Assembly (NCBI GenBank): GCA_008923315.1
Contig: WBSF01000009.1
Location: 124,001-188,000, forward strand
Source of the DNA: Betaproteobacteria bacterium SCN1
GTDB taxonomy: Bacteria > Pseudomonadota > Gammaproteobacteria > Burkholderiales > Thiobacillaceae
Reading direction: 5' to 3'
DNA length: 64,000 bases
Under the pieces are notes generated by a model, which worked only from the letters and a program-made list of their open reading frames with translations, did no database searches and was not told the origin of the DNA. Below, piece after piece: positions 8,802-17,863 of this stretch. The translations under genes and the position numbers were made by a program. Position 1 is the first letter of the stretch. Each line of letters begins with the position of its first letter.

Positions 8802-9967
8802 ACGGCGCCACAATGCACAAAGACGGAAGTGGCCCCCTGCAGACCGACTTGCGCCGTTTTGATTTACGGCGCTTGATCGCCCTGGTGACCAAGGAAAGCT
8901 ACCAGGCGCTGCGCGACCCCTCGACGCTGCTGATCGCGTTCGTGCTGCCAGTGGTGTTGCTGCTGCTGTTCGCCTATGCGGTGTCGCTGGATGCGAAGGA
9001 TGTCCGTGTCGGCGTGGTCCTGGAGTCGCCCGGCGCATCGGCACACTCGCTGGCCGCAGCGTTTTCGGGCACCCGCTTCCTGAATACGCACTTCGCCCAT
9101 GACCGGCGCGAAGTGGCCGACCAACTGGTCTCAGGCGACCTGCGCGGCTACGTGGTGATTCCGCAGGATTTCGAGCAGCGTCTGGCCCAGCGTGGCAGCG
9201 AGCCGCTGGTGCAGATCGTCACCGATGGGTCCTACCCCAATACCGCCAACTACGTCGAGAACTACGCCCGTGGCGTGGTCCAGTCCTGGCGTGCCGGACT
9301 GAACGTCGGAGCACCAGCGCAGGCCGTCATGCTGGAACCGCGCTACTGGTTCAACCCCGAGCTGGAAAGCCGCCGCGCACTGATTCCCGGTGCCATCGCC
9401 ATCGTCATGACCATCATCGGCACCATGCTGACTGCACTGGTGGTGGCGCGTGAATGGGAGCGCGGCACCATGGAGGCGGTGCTGTCCACGCCGGCCTCGG
9501 TGGCCGAAATCCTGATCGGCAAGCTGCTGCCGTACTTCGTGCTCGGCATGCTGTCCACGCTGGGTGCGGCGGCGCTGGCGGTGTTCGTGTTCGGGGTCCC
9601 GATGCGGGGCTCGCTGGCGGCGCTGCTGCTGCTTTCGGCGGTGTTCATGGTGCCGGCGCTGGGTCAAGGTCTGCTGATTTCCTCCTTGGCACGCAACCAG
9701 TTCCTGGCAGCGCAGATCGCGCTGTTCACGGGTTTTCTGCCGGCTTTCATGCTGTCGGGCTTTCTGTATGAGATCGACGCGATGCCCGCGCCGATCCGGG
9801 CCATCACCCGGCTGGTTCCGGCGCGTTACTTCGTCGATTCGCTGAAGACGGTGTTCCTGGCCGGCGACATCTGGGCCGTGTTCCTGCCCAACCTGGCGGC
9901 CATGGCGGCGATCGGGGTGCTGTTCTTCGTGATCGCCAAGCGCGCCACGCGCAAGAACCTGGAGTGA
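8798..9967 (+). CDS. ABC-2 type permease (YbhS-like)
   Basis: This 389-residue inner-membrane permease has one N-terminal membrane segment (about residues 43-65), a large periplasmic loop, and five C-terminal membrane segments, the ABC-2 exporter layout. The conserved REWERGTMEAVLSTP segment follows the second helix (about 212-227). It overlaps the ATPase by four bases and is followed after four bases by a second permease, so the two probably form a heterodimer. A TTG-CTG-rich hydrophobic C-terminal half ends in a cationic tail (KRATRKNLE). Confidence 0.92.
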   Translation: MNGATMHKDGSGPLQTDLRRFDLRRLIALVTKESYQALRDPSTLLIAFVLPVVLLLLFAYAVSLDAKDVRVGVVLESPGASAHSLAAAFSGTRFLNTHFAHDRREVADQLVSGDLRGYVVIPQDFEQRLAQRGSEPLVQIVTDGSYPNTANYVENYARGVVQSWRAGLNVGAPAQAVMLEPRYWFNPELESRRALIPGAIAIVMTIIGTMLTALVVAREWERGTMEAVLSTPASVAEILIGKLLPYFVLGMLSTLGAAALAVFVFGVPMRGSLAALLLLSAVFMVPALGQGLLISSLARNQFLAAQIALFTGFLPAFMLSGFLYEIDAMPAPIRAITRLVPARYFVDSLKTVFLAGDIWAVFLPNLAAMAAIGVLFFVIAKRATRKNLE

Positions 9968-9971
9968 AGCG

Positions 9972-11090
9972 ATGTTGACGTCCGCATTCTCGTTGACCCG
10001 CCTGCGCGCCCAGTTCATCAAGGAGGTGCTCAGCGTCCTGCGCGACCCGCGCAGCCGCATGGTGGTGTTCGTGCCGCCGATCCTGCAGTTGCTGGTGTTC
10101 GCCTTTGCCGCGACGCTGGAAGTGCGCAACGTCGATATCGCCGTCTACGACCAGGATACGGGGCGCTGGTCGCACGAGCTGGTACAGCGCCTGGACAGCG
10201 CCCGCTTCATCACCCACATCCGGCATGTCGACAGCCAGCAGCAACTGCACGAGCTGATCGACCGTGGCGAGGTGATCGCCGCGCTCGCCATCCCGGTGGA
10301 TTTCTCGCGCTCCATCGCTGCCGGCGAAAGTGGCCGCGCGCAGGTACTGGTCGATGGCCGGCGCAGCAACTCCGGGCAGATCACCGTGGCCTATCTGTCC
10401 ACCATCGCCGCCGATGTCGGCGCCGAGGTCGTGCCCGACGCCCAGGCACCAACGCCCGTGGTCGTGCGCCACTGGTTCAACCCGAATCTGGTCTACCGCT
10501 GGTTCATCGTGCCCGGGCTGACGGGCATCCTGGCGCTGTTCAGCTCGCTCTTGATCACCTCGTTGTCGATCGCGCGCGAGCGCGAGCTGGGCACCTTCGA
10601 CCAGTTGCTGGTGTCGCCCACCTCGACGCCCGAGATCATCATCTCCAAGTCGCTGCCGGCACTCGCAATTGGCACCGGGCTGGGCCTGTTCATGATTAGC
10701 GCGGGCGTCTTCCTGTTCGGCATCCCGTTTACGGGCTCGTTTGCACTCCTGCTTGCCAGCCTGGTGCTGTTCATCGCCTCGGTGGTCGGCATCGGCCTGA
10801 TGATTTCCGCGGTCAGCATGACGCAGCAGCAGGCCATCCTGGGGGCGTTCGCCGTCGGCGTGCCGGCGGTGCTGATGTCAGGCTTTGCGACGCCTGTGGA
10901 AAACATGCCTGTCGTCCTGCAATGGCTGGCTCAGGCCATTCCGCTGACCCACTTCCTCATCATCGTCGAAGGCAGCTTTCTCAAGGCCATGCCGCCCGGT
11001 GACATTCTCGCCAGCCTGTGGCCGCTGGCGGTCATCGCCCTGGCCACGCTGACGATGGCCACCGTATTCGTCCGAGGACGCCTGCAATGA
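9972..11090 (+). CDS. ABC-2 type permease (YbhR-like)
   Basis: This 372-residue ABC-2 permease is paralogous to its upstream neighbour. It has an N-terminal membrane segment, a periplasmic loop ending in VVRHWFNPNLVYRWFIVPG, and a C-terminal membrane domain with the RERELGTFDQLLVSPTS cytoplasmic motif. It ends in an ATGA overlap with the outer-membrane lipoprotein gene, which supports one operon from tetR through the outer-membrane component. Confidence 0.92.
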   Translation: MLTSAFSLTRLRAQFIKEVLSVLRDPRSRMVVFVPPILQLLVFAFAATLEVRNVDIAVYDQDTGRWSHELVQRLDSARFITHIRHVDSQQQLHELIDRGEVIAALAIPVDFSRSIAAGESGRAQVLVDGRRSNSGQITVAYLSTIAADVGAEVVPDAQAPTPVVVRHWFNPNLVYRWFIVPGLTGILALFSSLLITSLSIARERELGTFDQLLVSPTSTPEIIISKSLPALAIGTGLGLFMISAGVFLFGIPFTGSFALLLASLVLFIASVVGIGLMISAVSMTQQQAILGAFAVGVPAVLMSGFATPVENMPVVLQWLAQAIPLTHFLIIVEGSFLKAMPPGDILASLWPLAVIALATLTMATVFVRGRLQ

Positions 11091-12625
11091 AATCCAAGCC
11101 CCGCACTCCCTTTCTTCGCGCAACCGTCACCGGCCTGACCCCTGGGCGCGCGCGTCCGCTCGCGCTGGCCCTGTCCTGCGTGCTGCTGACTGCCTGCGCA
11201 AGCGTGGGCCCCGACTACCGCGAGCCGCCGCCGGTCGACGTCGGCAGCGGCTGGAGCTTGCCGTTGGCAAGCGAATCCCAGTCCGCAGACTTGAGCCAAT
11301 GGTGGTCTGCACTGGACGATCCCATCCTCGATCGCCTGATGGCCACGGCGCTGGCACAGAACCTGGATCTGCGCCAGGCTGCGGCACGCATCGATGAGGC
11401 ACGCGCCCTGCGCGATCGTGTGGCCGGCGAGGCATTGCCCACCGCCGCCGCTGGCGCGAGCGTCAACCGGCGCCGTCAAAGCGAGAACGGACCCCTGCCC
11501 GTAGGTTCGATCCCCGGCCTTGACGCCACGCAGACCATCTACGACGCGGGCTTCGACGCGGCCTGGGAGGCCGACTTGTTCGGGGCCAAGCGGCGGGCGC
11601 TGGAAGGCGCCAGCGCCCGCCTGCAGGCGACCGAAGCCGAGGCGCAGGGCGTACGCATGCGCATCGTGGCCGAGGTCGCGCGCACCTGGTTCACCGCCGT
11701 CGGCGCCCGCTACGAGTTGCACGCACAACAGGCCACACTGGATACGCTGCAGCAGACCTTGGAATTGGTGCGCCTGCGGCATGCGCTGGGCGACGCGTCG
11801 GCCGCCGACGTGGAGGCGGCGTACGCCCAATGGACAGCAGTCAACGCGCTCATCCCGGATATCCAGGCGCGTCAGCGCGCCGCGATACTCAGCCTGGGCG
11901 TGCTGCTGGGCGCGCCGCCGGAGCGGGAGCTGGCACTGCTGGATGGCCCCTTGACGCCGAGCACGCTGCGGGCGCTGCCGGTGGGCGAGCGCGCAGAGAT
12001 GCTGCGTCGGCGCCCGGACGTGCTGGCTGCGGAACGTCGCCTGGCAGCGAGTTCCGCCGACATCGGCGTGGCCACGGCCGAGTTGTTCCCCAAACTCTCC
12101 ATCGGTGTCGGCGGCGGGTTCCAAGCGCTCAGTACGGGCGATTGGTTCGATGCATCCAGCTCGCGTTTTTCCATCCTGCCGCTGATTTCCTGGCGCCTGT
12201 TCGACGGTGGCCGTGTGCGAGCCGAAATTCGGGCACGCGAGGCGGCCGAGCGACAGGCCGCGCTGGCCTATGAGCAGGCCGTGCTGGCGGCGCTGGGCGA
12301 TGCCGAGCGCGCGCTTGGCGACTACCACGGCGGGCTGGACACACTGGAGCGCCGCGGTATGGCACTGGATGCCGCGCGCACCAGCTACGGCCACGCCAAG
12401 GCGCGCTACGCGGCGGGCGACATCGCGCTGGTCGAACTGCTGGCCGCCCAGCGCAGCCTGCACGAGGCCGAAACCGCAGCCGCGCGGGCACATACCAACG
12501 CCGCCGTGCAATTGGTGGCGCTGTACAAGGCCCTTGGTGGCGGCTGGGACGTATCGACGACGGCATCGACCGCAACCCATCCGCTGCGGGGCGCTGCCGC
12601 CCCCGTCGCGTTTTCAAGCCGCTGA
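11087..12625 (+). CDS. NodT/TolC-family outer-membrane efflux lipoprotein
   Basis: This 512-residue outer-membrane factor completes the tripartite efflux pump. The signal peptide ends in a lipobox (LLTAC, Cys at about residue 36). Two related halves of long amphipathic helices follow, with typical OEP features (VGPDYREPP near the start, PERELALLDGP, RRRPDVLAAERRLAASSADIGVA). I start at ATG 11087, overlapping the permease stop by four bases; the longer frame from 11018 lies inside the permease gene. The direction of transport should be from cytoplasm or inner membrane to the outside. Confidence 0.93.
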   Translation: MKSKPRTPFLRATVTGLTPGRARPLALALSCVLLTACASVGPDYREPPPVDVGSGWSLPLASESQSADLSQWWSALDDPILDRLMATALAQNLDLRQAAARIDEARALRDRVAGEALPTAAAGASVNRRRQSENGPLPVGSIPGLDATQTIYDAGFDAAWEADLFGAKRRALEGASARLQATEAEAQGVRMRIVAEVARTWFTAVGARYELHAQQATLDTLQQTLELVRLRHALGDASAADVEAAYAQWTAVNALIPDIQARQRAAILSLGVLLGAPPERELALLDGPLTPSTLRALPVGERAEMLRRRPDVLAAERRLAASSADIGVATAELFPKLSIGVGGGFQALSTGDWFDASSSRFSILPLISWRLFDGGRVRAEIRAREAAERQAALAYEQAVLAALGDAERALGDYHGGLDTLERRGMALDAARTSYGHAKARYAAGDIALVELLAAQRSLHEAETAAARAHTNAAVQLVALYKALGGGWDVSTTASTATHPLRGAAAPVAFSSR

Positions 12626-12645
12626 CTCAACACAAGGGGGCCGTC

Positions 12646-12849
12646 ATGCAAATCAACGTTGGAAATCTCGACCGCATTGTGCGCATCGTCATCGGACTGA
12701 TTTTGCTCAGTCTCCCATTGTGGCTGGACTCATCCTGGCGTTGGCTGGGACTCATTGGAATCATGCCACTCCTCACCGGCCTGGCAGGCCGCTGTCCTGG
12801 CTATCGCCTGCTCGGCCTCAGCACTTGCCCGATGCGAAAACCCGAGTGA
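12646..12849 (+). CDS. DUF2892 (YgaP-like) membrane protein
   Basis: This 67-residue protein opens with the typical DUF2892 sequence (NVGNLDRIVRIVIGLILL) and has two membrane helices followed by a Cys-containing tail (GRCPGYRLLGLSTC). DUF2892 forms the membrane part of rhodanese YgaP in E. coli, but here it stands alone without a rhodanese domain. It lies 20 bp after the efflux lipoprotein and 7 bp before the beta-CASP gene, so it is probably in the same transcript. Its role here is unknown. Confidence 0.85.
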   Translation: MQINVGNLDRIVRIVIGLILLSLPLWLDSSWRWLGLIGIMPLLTGLAGRCPGYRLLGLSTCPMRKPE

Positions 12850-12856
12850 ACGCCCT

Positions 12857-14266
12857 ATGAAACTCAGTTTTTTGGGCGCAGCCCGAGAAGTCACCGGATC
12901 GTGCTTTCTGGTCGAAGCGGCTAATGTCCGCTTCCTGGTCGATTGCGGCATGGTTCAAGGTGGGCGTATAGCAGCAGCACGCAACCACGAGCCGTTCGCG
13001 TTCGACCCGGCGTCCATTGACTTCGTCCTGCTGACCCACGCCCACATCGACCACAGCGGGCTATTGCCCAAACTCACGCGCGCCGGGTTCAAGGGGTCCA
13101 TCTACGCCACGCCAGCGACGGTTGATCTGCTCGGGGTGATGCTGCCCGATAGCGCTCACATCCAGGAAAGCGATGCCAAGCGGGTTGCCAAGCGGCTCAA
13201 AGAAAAGACCGTGCCGCCACCCCTGTATACCCTACAGGATGCACACGAATGCCTGCAGCAAGTACGAGGTATCGAATACGACCGGGAGTTCGCACCCCGC
13301 GTCGGGGTGCGCGCCCGCTTTCGTGATGCCGGACACATCCTTGGTTCGGCCATCGTGGAAGTTTGGATTACCGAGTACGGTTACCCCACGAAGATCGTGT
13401 TCAGCGGCGATCTGGGTCAGCCGGGACGCCCCATCCTGCGCGACCCGACACCCATTGAGGAAGCCGACATCCTCGTCATCGAGTCCACCTACGGTGACCG
13501 CCGGCACAAGGATTTTTCGGCGACCGAAGCGGACATGATCGGCATCGTCGAGAAAACCCTGTTCGAGCGCGGCGGCAATGTCATCGTTCCGGCCTTTGCG
13601 GTCGGCCGAACCCAGGAGGTGCTCTACCACCTACATCGTCTCACCTGCGAAGGGCGTCTGCAGCGTCCAATGGTGTTTGTCGATTCGCCGATGGCCACCG
13701 AGGCCACACGCATCACGCGTGAACATCTCGAATTGTTCGACGAACAGGCGAAGCGGTTGGCCGGATGGCACGCGCGCGGCGAGAACCTCCCGTACCTGGA
13801 TTTCACAGCGAGCGCTGAGGAGTCCATGGCGCTGAACCGGATTCGCTCCGGGGCCATCATTATTTCTGCCAGCGGCATGTGCGATGCGGGACGTATCCGG
13901 CACCACCTGCGCCACAACTTGCCACGCCGCGAATGCAGCATCTTGTTTCCCGGTTTCCAGGCGCAGGGGACGCTTGGCCGGCGCCTGATCGAGGGGGCCG
14001 AACGTGTACGCATCTTCGGTGAGGACATCCCGGTACATGCGGCGATCCACAGCGTGGACGGCCTCTCGGCGCATGCCGACCAGAAGGCGCTGCTGGATTG
14101 GGCCCGTGCTTTCATTCAAGCACCGGCGCAAACCTTCGTGGTGCATGGGGAATCGTCGGCCGCGCAAACCTTCGCTGACCTCTTGCAGCAGCAACTCGGC
14201 TGGCAGGTCACGGTGCCCGAGTATGGCCATGCGCTGCGCTGGCCGGACTTTCTGGCGCACGAGTGA
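12857..14266 (+). CDS. Beta-CASP metallo-beta-lactamase-fold RNA nuclease
   Basis: This 469-residue protein belongs to the CPSF73/YsiC-like beta-CASP group. The metal motif HAHIDHSG is at about residues 61-68, a second metal-ligand segment (RFRDAGHILGSA) is at about 154, and a beta-CASP region follows (VIPAFAVGRTQEVL; ISASGMCDAGR). The C-terminal HSVDGLSAHADQ motif is present. Such enzymes cleave RNA and some also act as 5' exonucleases. I start at ATG 12857 because it matches the conserved MKLSFLGAAREVTGS opening. It overlaps the LOG-family gene by one base (TGATG). Confidence 0.92.
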   Translation: MKLSFLGAAREVTGSCFLVEAANVRFLVDCGMVQGGRIAAARNHEPFAFDPASIDFVLLTHAHIDHSGLLPKLTRAGFKGSIYATPATVDLLGVMLPDSAHIQESDAKRVAKRLKEKTVPPPLYTLQDAHECLQQVRGIEYDREFAPRVGVRARFRDAGHILGSAIVEVWITEYGYPTKIVFSGDLGQPGRPILRDPTPIEEADILVIESTYGDRRHKDFSATEADMIGIVEKTLFERGGNVIVPAFAVGRTQEVLYHLHRLTCEGRLQRPMVFVDSPMATEATRITREHLELFDEQAKRLAGWHARGENLPYLDFTASAEESMALNRIRSGAIIISASGMCDAGRIRHHLRHNLPRRECSILFPGFQAQGTLGRRLIEGAERVRIFGEDIPVHAAIHSVDGLSAHADQKALLDWARAFIQAPAQTFVVHGESSAAQTFADLLQQQLGWQVTVPEYGHALRWPDFLAHE

Positions 14267-15132
14267 TGAAGCCCGCAGAAGATCTCGATGAACGCCTGCG
14301 CGCCATCCGCGAGTCGCCAACGTACCGGCTTGCGTACGAAGACATCGAGCTGCTTGGCCAGGACGAACTGCGGCCGCTGCGACTACAGCTCGAACTGCTC
14401 AAGCCCGAGCGCATCCTGCACGAGCAAGGCATTCGCTCGACGGTAGTGGTCTTCGGCAGCGCACGCGTGAGCGATGCCGAGACGGCAGAAGCCCGTCTTG
14501 GCGTTCTGGAGCGTCAGGCGCTCGTCACTCCGGAGGATGTCGGGCTGCGGCAAGAGCTTGCGCGGGCCAATCGCCGGGTCGAACAGGCACGTCACTACGA
14601 GCAAGCGAGGCGTTTCTCGGGCCTTATTTCGGCGCGTTTCCAGCAGCAAAACCGCCGTGATTTCGTCGTCGTCACCGGGGGTGGGCCCGGCATCATGGAG
14701 GCCGCCAACCGCGGTGCTTTCGAGGTCGGCGCACGTTCGATTGGCCTCAACATCACGCTGCCCCACGAACAGGCACCCAACCCCTACATGTGCCCGGATT
14801 TGGCGTTCCGATTCCACTATTTCGCCCTGCGCAAGATGCACTTCTTGTTGCACGCCAAGGGCTTGGTGGCCTTCCCCGGTGGCTATGGAACGCTTGATGA
14901 GCTGTTCGAGGTGCTCACCTTGATCCAGTCCGGAAAGATGCAGCGGATTCCGGTGGTGCTGGTCGGCCGTGCATTCTGGCGTCGCGTAGTTGATTTCGAT
15001 CTTCTGCTCGACGAAGGCTATATCTCTCCATCCGATCTCGACTTGTTCACCTGCGTAGACGAAGCCGAGGAAATCGTTAGTGCCCTCGAACGCTTTTACG
15101 TCAACAGGGCAGCAGGCGATGGGGCGACATGA
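14266..15132 (+). CDS. LOG-family protein (lysine-decarboxylase-like Rossmann fold)
   Basis: This 288-residue protein contains both LOG signatures: GGGPGIMEAANRGA (about residues 140-153) and PGGYGTLDE (about 203-211). Family members either hydrolyse cytokinin nucleotides or act as nucleotide 5'-monophosphate nucleosidases. The roughly 90-residue N-terminal extension before the core is helical and charged and is typical of the longer bacterial members. It overlaps both neighbours by one to four bases (beta-CASP upstream, LpxR-like downstream), so translation is probably coupled. Substrate in this setting is unknown. Confidence 0.88.
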   Translation: MKPAEDLDERLRAIRESPTYRLAYEDIELLGQDELRPLRLQLELLKPERILHEQGIRSTVVVFGSARVSDAETAEARLGVLERQALVTPEDVGLRQELARANRRVEQARHYEQARRFSGLISARFQQQNRRDFVVVTGGGPGIMEAANRGAFEVGARSIGLNITLPHEQAPNPYMCPDLAFRFHYFALRKMHFLLHAKGLVAFPGGYGTLDELFEVLTLIQSGKMQRIPVVLVGRAFWRRVVDFDLLLDEGYISPSDLDLFTCVDEAEEIVSALERFYVNRAAGDGAT

Positions 15133-16328
15133 TCGGCATCGACGGGTATTGCCGGAGCCTGCGCGGCACCAAGGTGCAGCAGTCGATGCAGTTCGCCACC
15201 TTGTTGATTGCCTGTGCATTGTTCAGCCCGATTTCTGCTTTCGGTTCCGACTTCTCGCTCTCTGCAGATCCTCCCTCCTGCTCGCCAGAGCACTCCCTGC
15301 GCTGGCGGGGTGGCACCCTGCGCCTGGAGAACGATCTATTCACCGGCTCCGACCGCAACTACACCAACGGTGTCGCGCTAACAGCAGTCTCACGTGATCT
15401 GCAAGGCGAGCTCCGTCCCGAGTGCCTGCCACAGCCGATTGGTTTGTACGCCCGCTTCATCGGCTGGGCTGATCCCGGGTTCTGGCGCGATTCCGGCGCC
15501 CAGACATCGTCGCAAAACCTCGTCGTGCGCTTTGGCCAGTCCATGTACACGCCCGAGAACAAGACGCGCACCGACGTGATTCCAGATGACCGACCGTACG
15601 CTGGTTTGCTCTACCTGGGTTTGGCGTGGAATCGCCGCATCCACCCACAAGCCGCCAGCTACGAAATGCTTGACGTGCGTGAGCTGACCCTGGGCGTGAT
15701 CGGCCCCTGGTCGCTGGCCGAGCAATCTCAGGATCTGGTGCATCGGACACGCGGCATTGAGCGATTTCGCGGCTGGGACAACCAGTTGCGCAACGAGCCG
15801 GCGTTTCAGATGGCCATGGAGCGCAAGTTCAAGCCGTACACGGAGGGTGCGGTCCGCCCTGGATGGGGCAGCGACGTGATCGGCAGCTATGCCCTGCGGG
15901 TCGGAAACATCGAAACCGCCGCCAGTACCGGCGTGGAGTTTCGCGCGGGCTGGAACATACCGAACGACTTCGGCAGCTATCCGATCCGCCCTGGCGCAGA
16001 GAACCGCCCGCCCTCTGGTGTTGCCGATCTGCGCACGACAACGCCGCAGTCGGTCCTGGCGCCCAAACCTGGGGCACATGTCTTCCTGAATCTGGAGGGT
16101 AAAGCCGTCGCCTGGGACTTCTCACTCGACGGAAACATGTTCCGGCATAGCCATCACGTCAGCCGGCGGCCTTGGATCGCGCAAGCAGCTCTCGGCATCA
16201 GTAGCCAATGGATCGTTGCTGGACGTGGCGTACGGCTCGCCGTGATGCGCGTTTGGAGAACCCGCGAGTTCGACCAGCAGGCGGGCCATCACGCATTCGG
16301 ATCGATCGCGCTGAGTCTGGAATTTTGA
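15129..16328 (+). CDS. LpxR-like lipid A deacylase (DUF2219), outer membrane
   Basis: This 399-residue protein has an N-terminal signal segment (about residues 20-40, ending near AFGSDF) and a beta-barrel that ends in Phe (SIALSLEF), an outer-membrane hallmark. The LpxR/DUF2219 motifs LENDLFTGSDRNYTNG (about residues 65-80) and DDRPYAGLLYLG are present. LpxR removes the 3'-linked acyloxyacyl chains of lipid A in Salmonella, so this gene could remodel the cell surface. The first 19 residues may be dispensable: a second Met (about residue 20) gives a normal signal peptide. The ATGA overlap joins it to the LOG gene. Confidence 0.87.
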   Translation: MIGIDGYCRSLRGTKVQQSMQFATLLIACALFSPISAFGSDFSLSADPPSCSPEHSLRWRGGTLRLENDLFTGSDRNYTNGVALTAVSRDLQGELRPECLPQPIGLYARFIGWADPGFWRDSGAQTSSQNLVVRFGQSMYTPENKTRTDVIPDDRPYAGLLYLGLAWNRRIHPQAASYEMLDVRELTLGVIGPWSLAEQSQDLVHRTRGIERFRGWDNQLRNEPAFQMAMERKFKPYTEGAVRPGWGSDVIGSYALRVGNIETAASTGVEFRAGWNIPNDFGSYPIRPGAENRPPSGVADLRTTTPQSVLAPKPGAHVFLNLEGKAVAWDFSLDGNMFRHSHHVSRRPWIAQAALGISSQWIVAGRGVRLAVMRVWRTREFDQQAGHHAFGSIALSLEF

Positions 16329-16376
16329 GGACACCTGCAACCAATCGTTAGACCCAAAGCATTCGTCACAACATCA

Positions 16377-16850
16377 ATGGAGAAATTCGTGAACCAGCCC
16401 TTGAAACCCAGATCGTTTTTCACCGTCCCGCTGTCCGTGCTCTTGGCAACCTTCGCCACGGCACTCGGTGCGCAGTCCGTAGAGGCGGCAAAGCCAATGG
16501 CGCTTCGTACCATAATGGAAAGACTCGGTCGCGACATGCAAGCCGTCACGGGCGCGATCTCCAAAGAAGACTGGCCGCTGGTCGCCGAGCTAGCACCACG
16601 AATCGCCAAGCATGCCGAGCCGCCCATGTCGGAAAAGATGCGCATCCTTGCTTGGCTTGGGGCAGACGCTGGAAAGTTTCGGGGTCTTGATGGACAGGTC
16701 CATGACGCCGCGACCGCCATGGGCGAGGCTGCACAGCGGAATGACGGCCAAGCAGTCATCGCGGCTTTCTCCAAGACCCAGCAAAGCTGCCTAGCCTGCC
16801 ACCAGAGTTACCGTCGCTCGTTCGTGGAAAAGTTCTATGGAAGCCGCTAG
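16377..16850 (+). CDS. Cytochrome c'-like periplasmic haem protein
   Basis: This 157-residue protein has a Sec signal peptide (cleavage near AQSVEAA) and a helical body. A single haem-binding motif CLACH near the C-terminus (about residues 138-142) in the context QSCLACHQSYRRSF is the cytochrome c'/c-556 arrangement, so a four-helix bundle is expected. The usual role is binding NO or small-scale electron transfer, but nothing here fixes the partner. A GTG at 16389 preceded by GGAGAAATTC is an alternative start that keeps the signal peptide. It stands 48 bp after the LpxR-like gene. Confidence 0.85.
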   Translation: MEKFVNQPLKPRSFFTVPLSVLLATFATALGAQSVEAAKPMALRTIMERLGRDMQAVTGAISKEDWPLVAELAPRIAKHAEPPMSEKMRILAWLGADAGKFRGLDGQVHDAATAMGEAAQRNDGQAVIAAFSKTQQSCLACHQSYRRSFVEKFYGSR

Positions 16851-16879
16851 CAAGGGATGGCTACACCTGTTGACGGAAG

Positions 16880-17640
16880 ACTAGCTTCTGTCCAATCAAT
16901 ATACCTCGACGCGTTTCAGGTTCCCAGGAAGCCACCCGTGCAGCGATCACGGGTTCCTGCTTCACCCGCGGCAGCACTCGTTGGATCTGACGTTCATGAC
17001 TCCCGTATGCATGTGGGTCACCAGCACCAGCGGATAACGCAGCACCTCGTCCAGTGAGATACGTTTGTGCTTGAGCAGCGGATGCCATGCCGGCGCCGCG
17101 ACCATGAGGGGGGGCGCTCCAAAGCGCCTTAGCCACGATGTCGTCACCCACTTCACCAGACTGGGCCCTAGGTCATACAGATCGCCATGCAGCCCCTTGA
17201 TTTGCTGCGACAGTGACACCTCGAACAGGCGCAACTCGACGTCGGGCTCCTCCTGCCAGCTTAACGCCAGCAAGGTCGGCAAGCGCGACGGGGTGATGCC
17301 ATCGGACAGCGTAATGCGTTGCTGACCGTGAAAGCCGCTGGCCGCTCCCCTCACGCTGTCGCGGGCTTGCTGCAAGGCAGTGAAGAGGCGCGGCACATGT
17401 TACAGGAATTGCTTGTCCGCCCGCGTCAACCGCTTGCTGCGACTGCTCCGGCCGCAGTGCTTCAGCAGCGCGGTTACAGGTGGCGATCTCGAATTCGCCG
17501 AACATGCCCATCGACAGTTCATCCGGCGCGATGCCCGCTGGCGCGAACTTCAGACGCTGCGCCGCCGCCCGTGTCGACAGACCAAATCGCTCGCCCTCGG
17601 GGAGTGACGTAAGACGCCGCGACTGTCTTCCTCGGGTCGC
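16880..17640 (-). pseudogene. Decayed LysR-family regulator
   Basis: A third LysR paralogue lies here in ruins. Reading on the minus strand, RSSRSKRLTRADKQFL (near 17410-17460) matches the end of a LysR DNA-binding domain and is followed at once by a TAA stop near 17400. The effector domain (ITLSDGITPSRLPTLLAL, then PAWHPLLKHKRISLDEVLRYPLVL) continues in that frame to about 16965. Its sequel (QRVLPRVKQEPVIAARVASWE) appears in another frame at about 16880-16960, and the C-terminal 90 or so residues are missing. The recognition helix is too degenerate to read. Nonsense, frameshift and truncation together mean no functional product. The rest of 16851-17863 shows no other gene. Confidence 0.75.
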
Positions 17641-17863
17641 TGCGGCCACAGAAGATAGCCGAGGCGCGCTGGCGCGAGTGCTCTAGCTAGCCATCCGCCA
17701 TGACCGCCGCCCGCGTTCAAGCAGCGTTGCAATAACTCCGGACACCATTGCCCGCGTGCTGTGAGCCGGCGACGGCAGCCGCTGCAAGACATGCCGGCCT
17801 CTTCTCCGCACGCATGCGGCTCCCTACGATCATAAGGACTGGTCACGTCACGAGGGACTGCGC

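Noticed and set aside
10931-12580. 549-residue minus-strand open frame
   Set aside because: It is antisense to the outer-membrane lipoprotein gene and has no family features.
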